A DNA stretch of 14,259 nucleotides from Syntrophaceae bacterium (GCA_003508565.1 DNUI01000101.1:1-14259); one strand, 5' to 3'; shown: positions 1 through 8,983, numbered from the stretch's first letter. Numbers and translations are program-made. Notes: a model not told the origin generated them from the letters alone.

Positions 1-831
1 CATCTGTTTACGCTCTGTGATCTCCTCGACCAGTTGTTTGTTTTTCTCGGAAAGTTCGACGGTACGCTCCCGGATCAGTCTCTCCAGCGTATCCTCTGTC
101 TGTTTATGATCGGAGATGTCCCTGAATGAAGCCTGAAGAATCCTCATGCCATTATATTCAATGGCGGTGGCAGTAATATCAACGGGGACAACTGTTCCAT
201 CCTTTCGGAGCACAACACCCTTCTGAAGACCACCTTTTCCGTGAGTAACAATGTCCCTGTGCGCTGCCACGGTAGTTTCCAGTTCTATCGTAGGATGAAG
301 CTCGGTGTAGTGCATCCGCAACAGCTCTTCTCTCGGGTAGCCGAAGAGCCCCTCCGCCTTCCTGTTCACTTCGAGCAAATTCCCTTGCTCATCCCCGAGC
401 ACTATAGCGTCGCTGGCATTGTTCAAAACAGTCCGGTATTTTTCCTCAGACCTCCTCAGCACCTCTTCTGCCCGTCTGCGCTCGGTAATATCACGCGATA
501 TGCCCTGAAGACCGTTAATCTTTCCTTGATCGTAGATAGGCTTGGAATGAACTTCAACAATTCTTATCTGCCCATTGAATGATGTATATCTCAGTTCATA
601 GGGGATTCCTTCCTCACCTTTCATCACACGTTGAAAGTTTCTCTTGGCCTGATCATGGTATTCAGGATCAACGATATCGAGGTAATGTAAAGTATAAAAT
701 TTTTCCGATGGGATACCCGACCCGTCGATTATTGCTTGATTCACGAAGGTGAAGTAGCCGTCAGTATTAAGCACATATACTCCGTCGCTGATGTTGTTTA
801 AAATAGTAAGATATTTTTCTTGGCTCTTCAT
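1..831 (-). CDS. Tandem-PAS sensor protein, N-terminal part (3' end outside window)
   Basis: An open frame of 277 codons runs without a stop from an ATG at 831 to the left edge, so only the N-terminus is seen. An in-frame TAA lies four codons upstream of the ATG, which bounds the start; an AGAAGAG stretch sits about 14 bases upstream. Two PAS domains are visible. The first (about residues 1-105) has ILNNISDGVYVLNTDGYFTF and ends in GISRDITERRRAEE. The second (about 115-245) has YRTVLNNASDAIVLGDEQGN, then GYPREELL, then LRKDGTVVPVDITAT, and ends in SFRDISDHKQTED. A heptad-like stretch with ERTVELSEKNKQL follows. PAS domains of this kind sense signals and pass them to an output domain, which is not in the window; a histidine kinase, diguanylate cyclase or sigma-54 regulator are all possible. 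It is divergent from the protease gene. Confidence 0.9.
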   Translation of the reverse strand, partial: MKSQEKYLTILNNISDGVYVLNTDGYFTFVNQAIIDGSGIPSEKFYTLHYLDIVDPEYHDQAKRNFQRVMKGEEGIPYELRYTSFNGQIRIVEVHSKPIYDQGKINGLQGISRDITERRRAEEVLRRSEEKYRTVLNNASDAIVLGDEQGNLLEVNRKAEGLFGYPREELLRMHYTELHPTIELETTVAAHRDIVTHGKGGLQKGVVLRKDGTVVPVDITATAIEYNGMRILQASFRDISDHKQTEDTLERLIRERTVELSEKNKQLVEEITERKQM

Positions 832-1156
832 TTGTAATCGTTAATCTTTCTCTTCTAAAAATGCATATTTATAATCAAACTGGAAGATTACCAGACTATA
901 GTTTATATGTAACCATTATTGTCAAAGATTACAACCGGTAATCGATATTATTTATAGCATGTTAATTCTATGGCGTTATAGGTGGCGTGCGCACCAGCAA
1001 CCACCGACCGACCATAAGAAAAAATATTTACAGCTCTTGTTGCGTTGTCTTTCCTGAACTCTGCAGTTGATGGAATTCAAGAAATGTGCAAGATTGCCAT
1101 CGTGAATAGTTGAAATAACCTGTCACCGCCGGAAACCAGGCGGCACGGAGGGAAAA
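832..1156. other. Intergenic region between divergent genes
   Basis: This 325-base gap separates the divergent PAS and protease genes, so it should carry promoters for both. The left half is AT-rich. I could not identify a convincing -35/-10 pair or a GG-N10-GC sigma-54 site. A short inverted repeat, CCGCC at 1126-1130 and GGCGG at 1139-1143, lies just before the protease ribosome binding site (GGAGGG near 1147-1152) and could form a small hairpin in the leader. Confidence 0.5.
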
Positions 1157-2806
1157 ATGTCAACCTACAGCATTAGGAGAAACCGCTCTACTTGGCTCAA
1201 ATACTTGGATATGAAAAATGTGAATCTTTCCCCAACAATGAAATCCCCCCTTTCCTGTACCTTTATAGCCATGCTGATTCTCATCGCCGGGGCAATGGCG
1301 CCATTTGCCCTTGCTTACGGATTGGAAGGTTCCAGTCCTAACCCAGCCACCGACTCCAAAATTGAAAATTCCGTAGTCAAAATCTTTGCGACCAAGCGCA
1401 ACCCCGATCCCTTCAAACCCTGGACCAAGCAGGCCCCTCAGGAGGTAACCGGGAGCGGTGTGGTTATGGAGGGTAAGCGAATCCTTACCAATGCCCACGT
1501 GGTGATCTACGCAAGTCAGGTAAGCGTTCAGGCAAATCAGGGAAGCGATAAGATCTCCGCCACTGTTGAGGCAATCGCCCCGGGTATTGATCTTGCCGTT
1601 CTAAAACTGGAAGATGAGACATTTTTCAATAACCGTCCACCTTTGAAAAGGGCCCACACCCTGCCTGAGGTTAAGGATACCGTCATGGCCTATGGCTTTC
1701 CCGTGGGTGGCTCAAGCCTGTCAATTACCAAGGGTATTGTATCCCGTATTGAATTTACGAGATATAATTACCCTGTTTCGGGACTTCGCATTCAGATTGA
1801 CGCCGCAATCAATCCTGGCAATAGCGGCGGACCTGCCATAGTGGACGGCAAGATGATCGGCCTTACCTTCAGTCACCTCGGAAAGGCGCAGAATATCGGC
1901 TACATAATCCCCTGTGAAGAAGTTGAAATCTTTCTCCAGGATATTGCCGATGGCGTTTATGACGGAAAGCCAGCGCTGTTCGACGAACTGCAAACCCTTG
2001 AAAATCCAGCCCTTCGTACCTTTCTCAAGCTGGACAAGGAGGTGACAGGTATTGTGGTCCATGAACCGTCGGACGCGGGTGCGACCTATCCCTTAAGGAA
2101 ATGGGATGTAATCACCAGGATCGGCGACAACATAGTGGACAATCAGGGGATGGTTAGGCTCAATAAAAACCTCCGTGTCCACTTTCGATATTTCATTCAG
2201 AAGATTTCAAAGAAAGGAAGGGTTTCTCTCACTGTGGTCCGCGGAGGAAAGACACTATCGGTTGACGTTCCAGTAGCAGTTACCAGTCCACTACTGATAC
2301 CGAGCCTGAACGGCGCCTACCCATCCTTTTTTGTATACGGGCCTCTCGTTTTTTCCAAGGCAACGTTGGAGTATGTCGGTATATTTACTTCTTCGGCAAG
2401 CAACGTGTTCGCTGCCCTCAGTATTGCGGGGAGTCCCCTTGCAACAAGGATTGGCGATACACCCGCATTTGACGGTGAGGAATTGGTCGTCGTCTCTTCA
2501 CCTTCTTTCCCTCACAAGCTGGTGAAGGGTTACTCCAGCCTCGGAGGTGAAGTAGTGTGGGCCATCAACGATACGGCCATAAAAAACCTGAAACATCTTG
2601 TGGAGGTGCTCAGGGACAGCAAGGAAGATTTTATCAAGATTGAGTTTAAACGCCGTTTCAGTGAAACAATGATCTTTCCCCGTAAAGACATGCTCAATGC
2701 CACTGAAGAAATTTTGACGGACAATGGTATCCGCAGTCAGGGCTCGCCGGATACACTGGCCGTGTGGAACAGCAAGCCGTCTCAAGAAACGCCTCATATG
2801 AATTGA
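1157..2806 (+). CDS. Exported HtrA/Deg-like serine protease with PDZ-like region
   Basis: The 549-residue product is a trypsin-like serine protease of the HtrA/Deg (S1C) kind, expected to act on proteins in the envelope. All three catalytic positions are visible: His114 in TNAHVV, Asp145 in GIDLAVLKL and Ser223 in INPGNSGGPAI. A hydrophobic segment at about 34-54, ending AMAPFALAYG, looks like a Sec signal. It follows a long N-terminal leader, so a start at Met19 or Met28 would give a more usual signal peptide; the first ATG is chosen because GGAGGG lies about 5 bases before it. The region at about 280-375 reads like a PDZ domain (TGIVVHEPSDAG, then WDVITRIGDNIV). The C-terminal 170 residues may hold a second, diverged PDZ (GGEVVWAINDTAIKNLKHLV). 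The overall order resembles the long Deg proteins with an extended C-terminus. It appears monocistronic; the next feature is a pseudogene. Confidence 0.88.
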   Translation: MSTYSIRRNRSTWLKYLDMKNVNLSPTMKSPLSCTFIAMLILIAGAMAPFALAYGLEGSSPNPATDSKIENSVVKIFATKRNPDPFKPWTKQAPQEVTGSGVVMEGKRILTNAHVVIYASQVSVQANQGSDKISATVEAIAPGIDLAVLKLEDETFFNNRPPLKRAHTLPEVKDTVMAYGFPVGGSSLSITKGIVSRIEFTRYNYPVSGLRIQIDAAINPGNSGGPAIVDGKMIGLTFSHLGKAQNIGYIIPCEEVEIFLQDIADGVYDGKPALFDELQTLENPALRTFLKLDKEVTGIVVHEPSDAGATYPLRKWDVITRIGDNIVDNQGMVRLNKNLRVHFRYFIQKISKKGRVSLTVVRGGKTLSVDVPVAVTSPLLIPSLNGAYPSFFVYGPLVFSKATLEYVGIFTSSASNVFAALSIAGSPLATRIGDTPAFDGEELVVVSSPSFPHKLVKGYSSLGGEVVWAINDTAIKNLKHLVEVLRDSKEDFIKIEFKRRFSETMIFPRKDMLNATEEILTDNGIRSQGSPDTLAVWNSKPSQETPHMN

Positions 2807-2945
2807 CAGACAGTAAAAAGGGGAATAAGGAAAAGAATATAAATTGCCTGTTTCTCATCAAATCTTAACTGCCTTCAATGCGTAATGATCACCTTTACGG
2901 GCATCATGAATATTCCTTTACTCACAAAAAAAATCATGCTCTTAT

Positions 2946-3212
2946 CAATATAATCCCCATAGAGACAAGATCATTGGCCGGGAGGTGTATCACCATCTCG
3001 ATGATGTCAGGGGAATTGCTGACGTCGTTCAGGTATTTCGACCTTCCGAAGAGGCGCCGGCCATCGTGCGGGAGGTTTTGGAGTGACGGAGAAAAAAGGG
3101 AGATATCCACGCCATCCGGCTCCAGTTGGGCATTAAGAGTGAGGTAGCGAGGGAACTTGCCGAGAAGCAGTCGCCCACGAGGCCGGGTGATATGGGTTAC
3201 GGGAGGACATAG
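2946..3212 (+). pseudogene. Decayed CoA-binding-domain (YccU-like) gene
   Basis: A single frame from 2946 reads NPHRDKIIGREVYHHLDDV, then ADVVQVFRPSEEAPAIVREV, then a TGA at 3084-3086, then HAIRLQLGI and SEVARELAEK, ending at TAG 3210-3212. This follows the CoA_binding_2 pattern (NP..dkIlG..vY.sL..I...vDvV.vFR.se..p.iv..........W.QlGI....A...A). The N-terminal Rossmann half (IAVVG-type glycine loop) is not recognisable, an in-frame stop interrupts the middle, and the C-terminal aGl.vv.DrC segment is missing. The TAG overlaps the GTG of the ATPase gene by one base (TAGTG), so the ancestral gene was probably translationally coupled to the exporter operon. The family is known for small CoA- or nucleotide-binding proteins. 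Decay is directly visible; the cofactor is family knowledge. Confidence 0.75.
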
Positions 3213-3904
3213 TGTCACACGCAGTCATAAAAGTGGTCGACCTCTGGAAATATTACGATGAAGAGGGTCATGGCGGTAATGCGGCTCTCCGCGGGACAAG
3301 CCTGGAAGTGCGCCGGGGAGAAGTGCTCGCCATTTTCGGGAAGAGCGGTTCCGGAAAAAGCACTCTTCTCAACCTCATTGCCGGTCTCGACCGTCCTACC
3401 CGCGGTCTCATCGAAATCGAGGGGAAAAACCTTGAGACGCTCGGCGAAGCAGGCCGGACAGAATTGCGGAGAACAAGGTTGGGGTTTGTATTCCAGTTCT
3501 TCAATCTTATTCCCACCCTCACCGCTCTGGAAAATGTCCACCTGTCTTTGGAGCTTGCCGGTATATCGAACCTTCAGATAGCCGGAGAAGCCCTTGCCGG
3601 AGTCAGCCTCCATGGAAAGGAACGGCGCTATCCCCATGAACTTTCAGGAGGAGAACAGCAGCGCGTGGCCATTGCCCGTGCCCTCGTGAAGGACCCCGCT
3701 CTGGTTCTGGCAGATGAGCCGACAGGAAATCTGGACACAATGACGGGGAACCAGATACTGAAGATACTGACTTCCCGGTGCCGGCAGACCGGCATGACAC
3801 TTGTTATGGTCACTCACACTTCTCTTGCATGCCATTACGCCGATCGCATTCTGACAATGGTCGACGGCATCATCACAGACAAATTGAACAGTGAAGAAAT
3901 ATAA
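3212..3904 (+). CDS. ABC transporter ATP-binding protein, LolD/MacB class (AttE-like)
   Basis: The 230-residue ATPase belongs to the LolD/MacB/FtsE group that powers FtsX-type permeases. Motifs in order: Walker A GKSGSGKST (about 43-51), a Q-loop in FQFFNLIPTLTALENV (about 93-108), signature LSGGEQQRVAIARAL (about 143-157), Walker B LVLADEPTGNLD (about 164-175) and the switch histidine in VMVTH (about 195-199). Length is typical. The start is GTG at 3212, with GGGAGG five bases upstream; the ATG alternatives lie inside the conserved N-terminus. The next gene begins 19 bases after its stop and encodes the matching permease, so the two form one operon. Transport of a lipid or lipoprotein-like cargo, or mechanical work on the envelope, is inferred from the class; the substrate cannot be read from the sequence. 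Confidence 0.93.
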   Translation: MSHAVIKVVDLWKYYDEEGHGGNAALRGTSLEVRRGEVLAIFGKSGSGKSTLLNLIAGLDRPTRGLIEIEGKNLETLGEAGRTELRRTRLGFVFQFFNLIPTLTALENVHLSLELAGISNLQIAGEALAGVSLHGKERRYPHELSGGEQQRVAIARALVKDPALVLADEPTGNLDTMTGNQILKILTSRCRQTGMTLVMVTHTSLACHYADRILTMVDGIITDKLNSEEI

Positions 3905-3923
3905 GGAAGGGTGAAATCCCCTT

Positions 3924-6413
3924 GTGAAAATAGTTACCAAATCCTTTTTGAGATACTTGATCAGACGGCGGAGCCTGAGTCTCCTGCAACTCATGGGCAT
4001 CGCCTGCGGCGTGGCTGCAGTAATAGGGATGGTCCTCTCGGCCAGATCGGCCCTGTCAAGTTTCAGTGATGCCGTTTCGTTTCTGCAGGGGAAAGGCACC
4101 CACCTCATCGAACGTCCGGCAGGTACAATGGATGAAAGAATTTTGACCGATTTGATGCGCGATCGGGCAGTCCGTTCCATGTCACCTGTTCTCGACCGCA
4201 AGCTTCGACTTGAAGACGGTAACCTGATTCGGGTTCTCGGCATAGATCCCTTTCTTGACCGGCAGATACGGCCGGAGCTCTTACACTCACCCTTCACACA
4301 GCGACGAGGAGAATCCGGAGAACGGAACATGGAATTTTTTCTCGACGAGCGGGCTGTTTTTCTTGAGGCGCGGCTCGCCGATAAAATGGGAATTTCTCCG
4401 GGCAGTGATATGAAAACATCCAGGGGTCTTCTTCGGGTAATTGCCACTTTTCCCAACCCTTCTGGGGAGCCTCTTATCCTTATGGACATCGCTCATGCCC
4501 AGGAAATATTTGAACTTCCTGGTCAAGTGGATCATGTCGATTTGATTCTTGATGATGAGGTTGATTTCAGGAGCAGATGGGAAACCGGTTTCCGGATACA
4601 GTCAAGTCTTGAGCGTCAGGAAACGTTCAGATCCATGGTAGGCGCATTCCGCCTGAACCTCGAAGCCATGTCCCTGATGGCCCTTTTTGTTGCTGTCTTT
4701 CTGATCTATAACACAACAATGTTCACCGTTGTGAGCCGCAGAAAGGATGCGGGCATTCTGAGAAGCCTGGGTGTTAAGCGGTATGAGGTTACCATTGCTT
4801 TTCTCGCCGAAATCCTGATCCTCGGTACGGCAGGAGGTGCTATTGGAAGTGTCCTTGGTTACCTGCTCAGCCATTTTCTCACGACGATTATAGGCAGCAC
4901 CATCAGCAATCTCTATTTCTTTCTGCGACCGACACCGCCTATATGGTCGTTCTTGATCCTGCTGAGCGGGATCATCCTTGGCTGCGGAGCAAGTATTCTG
5001 GGAAGCCTTCTCCCCCTCGTTGAACTGGCCCGCACAGATCCCGTAGAGGCGCTTCGGGGCCGCTCAGCATCCCGTCGGAGCGGCAAAAAAGCGTTAAAGG
5101 CGGCGTATGCCGGCATAGTCGTTTTGATGATCAGTCTCGTCATCCTTCTTGCATCAGGAAAACAAATCTATATGGCCTATGCCGCAACCTTCGGGGTTCT
5201 TTTGGGGTTGAGCTTGTTGACGGGGATTCTCCTCGTGTACGCGGCACCTGCATTAAAGGTGTTTCTTTCCCTCGTAGGCGGGATAGCCGGTAAAGTGGCC
5301 GCAGGGAACATCCGGCAAAATCTCGGCCGGTCGGGTGTCGCCGTGGCGGCCTTCATGGTAGCCCTTTCCATGTCCATCGGCCTCGCTTCCATGATCGGCA
5401 GTTTCCGGGAGTCGCTCGCATGGTGGATGGGAACCCAGCTCCGGGGAGATCTTTACATTTCGAACGCCTCGGAAACGGAAGTCCCTCTTGACTTCTATGA
5501 GGAATTAAGGTCCATAAATGCCATTGGCGGTGTTGATGCATACCGCAAGGTGAAAATCCTCTATCGGGGGCGAACTGCCTATATCACTGCCATCAATGCC
5601 CCTGTACTGCAGCGTTTTGCCCGTTTCGCATGGATCGAGGGTGGCGACGAGCACTGGGAAGCCGTGAAAAGTGGCGGTGTGATCATTTCGGAAAGTTTTG
5701 CCAGGAATTTCAATGTCCGACCCGGAGATACAATCGCGCTGGACGGGATTGGAGGTAGCGTTCAACTCAAAGTGGAAGCAGCATTTTATGATTATTCGAC
5801 GGAGCATGGTCTCATCATGATGGACCGGAGCACATATCTTAATCTGTTTCACGATTATGCCATCAACAGCGTGGCTGTCTTCATCAACCCTGCGAATCCC
5901 CGCCGGCAGGAGCTTCTCGACACCGTGAGAGAAAAAGCTTTGGCCAGGGGGCTCCCCGTTTTTACCCAGAAGCAGTTCTATAACAGTATCCTTGAAGTGT
6001 TCGACAGCACCTTCGCCATAACACGTTCCATGCGCATCATGGCCATTGTCATTGCCTTTTTCGGCATTGCTGGGGCTTTAATGACCCTTTTCATAGAGCG
6101 GCAGAGGGATTTCGGAATATATCGCGCTCTGGGCTTCTCCACCGGCCAGGTATCGTCCATGACACTCATGGAAGCCATAGGAATGGGGTTTATCAGCTTC
6201 GTCCTCAGCTGCGCTGTGGGAACGATTCTGGCGTTTATCTTGATCAAGGTGATCAATCTCCGGAGTTTTAACTGGACCATCTTTTTCCATATGCAGTGGC
6301 AGCCCTATCTTCTTACAGCCGTGACAGCCTTCCTCGCGAGTCTTGGGGCGGCGCTGTATCCGATATGGAAGGTCAGGCGGAATTATCCGCAGATGCAGAT
6401 AAGGGAAGAATAA
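3924..6413 (+). CDS. Fused double FtsX-like ABC permease (AttFG-like)
   Basis: The 829-residue product is the membrane partner of the upstream ATPase. It has two similar halves. Each begins with one membrane segment (about 19-41 and 471-492), then an extracytoplasmic MacB_PCD-like domain (about 45-235 and 495-690), then an FtsX core of three segments (about 249-270, 291-315, 341-365; and 702-724, 747-775, 795-816). Two extra segments at about 393-411 and 417-440 link the halves, giving roughly ten. Typical FtsX core signatures are seen after the first core helix: SRRKDAGILRSLG in half one and ERQRDFGIYRALGFS in half two. This is the arrangement of single-chain FtsX-type exporters, equivalent to AttF and AttG in one polypeptide. 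The start is GTG at 3924 with GGAAGGG upstream. A lipocalin-like gene follows 37 bases later, completing an AttEFGH-like set. Confidence 0.92.
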   Translation: MKIVTKSFLRYLIRRRSLSLLQLMGIACGVAAVIGMVLSARSALSSFSDAVSFLQGKGTHLIERPAGTMDERILTDLMRDRAVRSMSPVLDRKLRLEDGNLIRVLGIDPFLDRQIRPELLHSPFTQRRGESGERNMEFFLDERAVFLEARLADKMGISPGSDMKTSRGLLRVIATFPNPSGEPLILMDIAHAQEIFELPGQVDHVDLILDDEVDFRSRWETGFRIQSSLERQETFRSMVGAFRLNLEAMSLMALFVAVFLIYNTTMFTVVSRRKDAGILRSLGVKRYEVTIAFLAEILILGTAGGAIGSVLGYLLSHFLTTIIGSTISNLYFFLRPTPPIWSFLILLSGIILGCGASILGSLLPLVELARTDPVEALRGRSASRRSGKKALKAAYAGIVVLMISLVILLASGKQIYMAYAATFGVLLGLSLLTGILLVYAAPALKVFLSLVGGIAGKVAAGNIRQNLGRSGVAVAAFMVALSMSIGLASMIGSFRESLAWWMGTQLRGDLYISNASETEVPLDFYEELRSINAIGGVDAYRKVKILYRGRTAYITAINAPVLQRFARFAWIEGGDEHWEAVKSGGVIISESFARNFNVRPGDTIALDGIGGSVQLKVEAAFYDYSTEHGLIMMDRSTYLNLFHDYAINSVAVFINPANPRRQELLDTVREKALARGLPVFTQKQFYNSILEVFDSTFAITRSMRIMAIVIAFFGIAGALMTLFIERQRDFGIYRALGFSTGQVSSMTLMEAIGMGFISFVLSCAVGTILAFILIKVINLRSFNWTIFFHMQWQPYLLTAVTAFLASLGAALYPIWKVRRNYPQMQIREE

Positions 6414-6450
6414 GAACGAAAAAAAACAAAAGAATCCTCGAGCAGGCAAT

Positions 6451-7572
6451 ATGAAAAGACTGATTTTACGTATCACGATGGTTCTGATAGCGGTCCTGGG
6501 CGTCATTCTGATGTTACCGGTGCCGGTACCTGCTGACGGATGGAAGCAGGCCATCACACAGAGGTCGTGGCATTTTCCAAAGGATCACGGTGCTCATCCT
6601 GATTACCGCACGGAATGGTGGTACTTTACGGGAAATCTTGTCGGCGAAAAAAGTAATCGCTATGGCTATCAGCTCACCTTTTTCCGTCAGGGCATACAAA
6701 CGGAGAGAAAAAACCGCCGGAACGCCTGGTCCATCCACGATGTCTATCTTGCTCACTTCGCCATTTCCGACGTTGGGAACGGCTCTTTCTGGTTTTCCGA
6801 ACAGGTTTCCCGTCCCGGCCCCGGTCTGGCGGGAGCAAGCACACACGGTATGGATGTCTGGTGTCTGAATTGGCGCGCCAGGATGAAAAACGGCAGGGTC
6901 CTCCTCGACGCCAAGCACGGCGGCACGTATTTACGGTTGGAACTCATCCCTAGAAAACCCGTCGTCCTTCACGGTGAAAACGGGCTGAGCAGAAAAGGCC
7001 CCCTGGGTGGACAGGCCACTTACTACTATTCATTCACAGATCTGGAAACAAAAGGTATCCTGAAAACAGAGAAGATGTCCGATCCTGTAAATGTCACCGG
7101 TAAGAGTTGGTTCGATCAGGAATTCGGCTCACATCAACTTTCCGCAGAGCAGGTGGGGTGGGACTGGTTCAGCCTCCATCTGTCTGACGGTCGTGATCTC
7201 ATGATCTATATGCTCCGCCGCAAAGACGGCACTGTGGAGCCATCTTCATCGGGAACCCTGGTCGAGAAAAATGGCCGTGCCCGACATTTGAAGCTTCAGG
7301 ACATAGATATAAAGCCCCTTGCTCACTGGAAAAGCCCCGCGAGCGGTGGCCTTTATCCAAGCCGCTGGCAAATCCGTATTCCCCCGGCCGATATAAGCTT
7401 GGTATTTTCAACGACGATCACAAACCAGGAGCTCGACACGGCTGGTTCAACAGGCGTAATCTACTATGAGGGAACCGTTAGTGGAAAAGGAACTTCTTCC
7501 CATAAACCTTTGACATCTGAAGGGTATGTGGAAATGACAGGATACGCCGGAAGCATTGGGGGCGTCATCTGA
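6451..7572 (+). CDS. Exported lipocalin-like protein, CrtC/AttH family
   Basis: The 373-residue product has a Sec-type signal (about 1-29, ending PVPVPADG, with no lipobox cysteine) and the two-barrel signature of the CrtC/AttH family. HPDYRTEWWYFTGNL (about 50-64) opens the first half and WFDQEFGSHQL the second, followed by GWDWFSLHLSDGRDLMIYMLR and, near the end, GYVEMTGYAG. The carotenoid hydratase branch usually reads DREWG where this protein has DQEFG. Family members include carotenoid 1,2-hydratase, but homologues beside a LolD/FtsX pair are the AttH type, periplasmic partners of an ABC system. With the ATPase and fused permease directly upstream, the AttH role is favoured here, and no carotenoid genes are in view. 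It is probably the last gene of the operon. Confidence 0.88.
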   Translation: MKRLILRITMVLIAVLGVILMLPVPVPADGWKQAITQRSWHFPKDHGAHPDYRTEWWYFTGNLVGEKSNRYGYQLTFFRQGIQTERKNRRNAWSIHDVYLAHFAISDVGNGSFWFSEQVSRPGPGLAGASTHGMDVWCLNWRARMKNGRVLLDAKHGGTYLRLELIPRKPVVLHGENGLSRKGPLGGQATYYYSFTDLETKGILKTEKMSDPVNVTGKSWFDQEFGSHQLSAEQVGWDWFSLHLSDGRDLMIYMLRRKDGTVEPSSSGTLVEKNGRARHLKLQDIDIKPLAHWKSPASGGLYPSRWQIRIPPADISLVFSTTITNQELDTAGSTGVIYYEGTVSGKGTSSHKPLTSEGYVEMTGYAGSIGGVI

Positions 7573-7927
7573 GTCATGAGTGGACGTTTCAAAATTCATC
7601 CACCCTGCGTAACCCGGGAAAGATGACTCTGGGAAATATGAAAAACGGACTCAATATTGTACTGTCAAACAATACGGTCCTTGTCATAAAAAATGGCATA
7701 CGACCGGCCAACCCCCTTGGCAAAGAACTTACCCTGGCCATTTCATCTCTTGCCATGGACGTCTCCGTTGCCGCTTAGAAAAGGGATGCCGACACTGATC
7801 ATTACCCAAAAAAGTGGACACCCAGTTAAGTTTCACATGCTCTTTTTTCACGTTCTTTGTCCTATTAGCTACGGAAGAATAGAGCCGTAAAAAAAACAGG
7901 AAATCGAATACGAAAAATATTTCCTCC
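7573..7927. other. Gene-poor gap with a possible tiny ORF and IS-end-like motif
   Basis: No supported gene is seen in these 355 bases. A 51-codon frame from ATG 7623 to TAG 7778 (containing LNIVLSNNTVLVIKNGIRP) is open but has only a weak GGGAAAG before it and no recognised family, so it is noted and not called. The stretch near 7801-7835, with AAAAAAGTGGACACCC, is reminiscent of terminal sequences of some insertion sequences, but no partner end or transposase is present. I see no strong terminator after the lipocalin-like gene. Confidence 0.35.
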
Positions 7928-8983
7928 ATGAGAATTCGAATGAGCCGCAGTCCTTCGAACATTGCGATCTGGTGGCAGGCGTTTCGCTATCATTTTGTGC
8001 CTGCCAGTTTTTTACCCGCGTTTTTAGGCAGTATAATCGCCTGGGCTATGACCGGGAGATTTTATCCGTCGTATTTTAGTTTGACAGTTCTTGGTGTGAC
8101 CATCAACCATATCGCCTTGAATATGACGGATGATTATTATGATTTTCACCATTCTGTTGATCGTGGAGAAAATAGGGAAAGAAATCCGTATTCCGGTGGT
8201 AGCGGCACGCTGACGAGTGGTCATCTCTTGCCCCGACAGATGGCGCGGGCATTTCGTGTCGGGTATTTGATCACGATTGGCATCGGTCTGGTTCTTGTGG
8301 CGACACGAGGCTGGCAGGTGTTGTTTTTTGGCGTATTTGGCGTATGGTGCGCCTTTTTCTACACAGCGCCGCCAATACGCTATGGCTATCGTGGCTTTGG
8401 CGAATTGTCTCAGCTCGTTAATTTTAGCCTGACCATTGGACTAGGAGCTTTTTTTGTCCAGTCACAATACATCTCCTGGGACGCGATGTATGTGCTGCTT
8501 CCGTTAGGTTTCATGATGTTTGCCATGATCATCATCAATGAAATTCCTGATGAAAATGATGACCGTACGGGCGGCAAACGGAATTTAGTCGTCATCTTCG
8601 GCAGGGAAAAATCCGTGTGGTTTTACGGGTTGAGCATGCTCAGCGCTTACTTGATTCTTATCCTTGCGCCATTGATTGGATCTGCAAGCTGGTGGGTTTA
8701 TTGCGCACTGGTCACGCTCCCCTGGTTCTTCAAAGCATTAAGGATTTTAATTAAAAATTATAACCATGATGCGAAAATGTCACCAGCCAACATGTTGACC
8801 ATTCGTATTCACAATATAAGCGGGATTCTCCTGTGCCTTGCATATATCATACATGGTGTTGATAAAGGTAATGATGTGAGGCAAATGGTTATCCCTATTG
8901 TCATGTTGATTATTTTATATTTTCCGGTTGCCTTGACCATTTTTTTTAATATCGTGACGCTGAAACCGGATGAGAAAACTTGA
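7928..8983 (+). CDS. UbiA-family prenyltransferase, MenA-like
   Basis: The 351-residue integral membrane protein carries both aspartate motifs of the UbiA superfamily. The first is NMTDDYYDFHHSVDR (about 65-79), followed by NPYSGGSGTL. The second is NEIPDENDDRTGGKRNL (about 204-220), followed by VVIFGR. The second motif, with GKRnL, is most like MenA, which joins an isoprenoid chain to 1,4-dihydroxy-2-naphthoate in menaquinone synthesis; other UbiA-type aromatic prenyltransferases cannot be excluded. Around eight or nine hydrophobic helices are apparent (for example 23-41, 49-65, 111-127, 131-146, 185-203, 232-252, 318-345). Neither ATG (7928, or Met5 at 7940) has a clear Shine-Dalgarno sequence, so the start is uncertain. 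The gene is somewhat more AT-rich than its left neighbours and seems to stand alone. Confidence 0.88.
   Translation: MRIRMSRSPSNIAIWWQAFRYHFVPASFLPAFLGSIIAWAMTGRFYPSYFSLTVLGVTINHIALNMTDDYYDFHHSVDRGENRERNPYSGGSGTLTSGHLLPRQMARAFRVGYLITIGIGLVLVATRGWQVLFFGVFGVWCAFFYTAPPIRYGYRGFGELSQLVNFSLTIGLGAFFVQSQYISWDAMYVLLPLGFMMFAMIIINEIPDENDDRTGGKRNLVVIFGREKSVWFYGLSMLSAYLILILAPLIGSASWWVYCALVTLPWFFKALRILIKNYNHDAKMSPANMLTIRIHNISGILLCLAYIIHGVDKGNDVRQMVIPIVMLIILYFPVALTIFFNIVTLKPDEKT

Noticed and set aside
241..582. Plus-strand 113-codon ORF
   Set aside because: It is antisense to the tandem-PAS gene, whose minus-strand protein matches PAS motifs throughout.
3084..3086. TGA as a selenocysteine codon in the CoA-binding remnant
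   Set aside because: The family has no selenoprotein members I know of, both termini are also missing, and no SECIS-like hairpin is evident; simple decay explains it.
2878..3147. Plus-strand 89-codon ORF before the ATPase
   Set aside because: It lies out of frame with the clear CoA-binding-domain remnant and its protein shows no family features.
3644..4489. Minus-strand 281-codon ORF across the ATPase and permease genes
   Set aside because: It is antisense to two genes with complete family motifs; its arginine- and serine-rich composition is typical of a shadow frame.
7086..7102. TGTAAATGTCACCGGTA as a fifth operator site
   Set aside because: It is within the lipocalin-like coding sequence, unpaired, and lacks the CCGACA half.
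7623..7778. 51-codon ORF after the lipocalin-like gene
   Set aside because: Weak ribosome binding site and no recognisable family; described only within the gap.
7801..7835. Insertion-sequence end near GTGGACACCC
   Set aside because: There is only one possible end, with no transposase, no matching inverted repeat and no target duplication.
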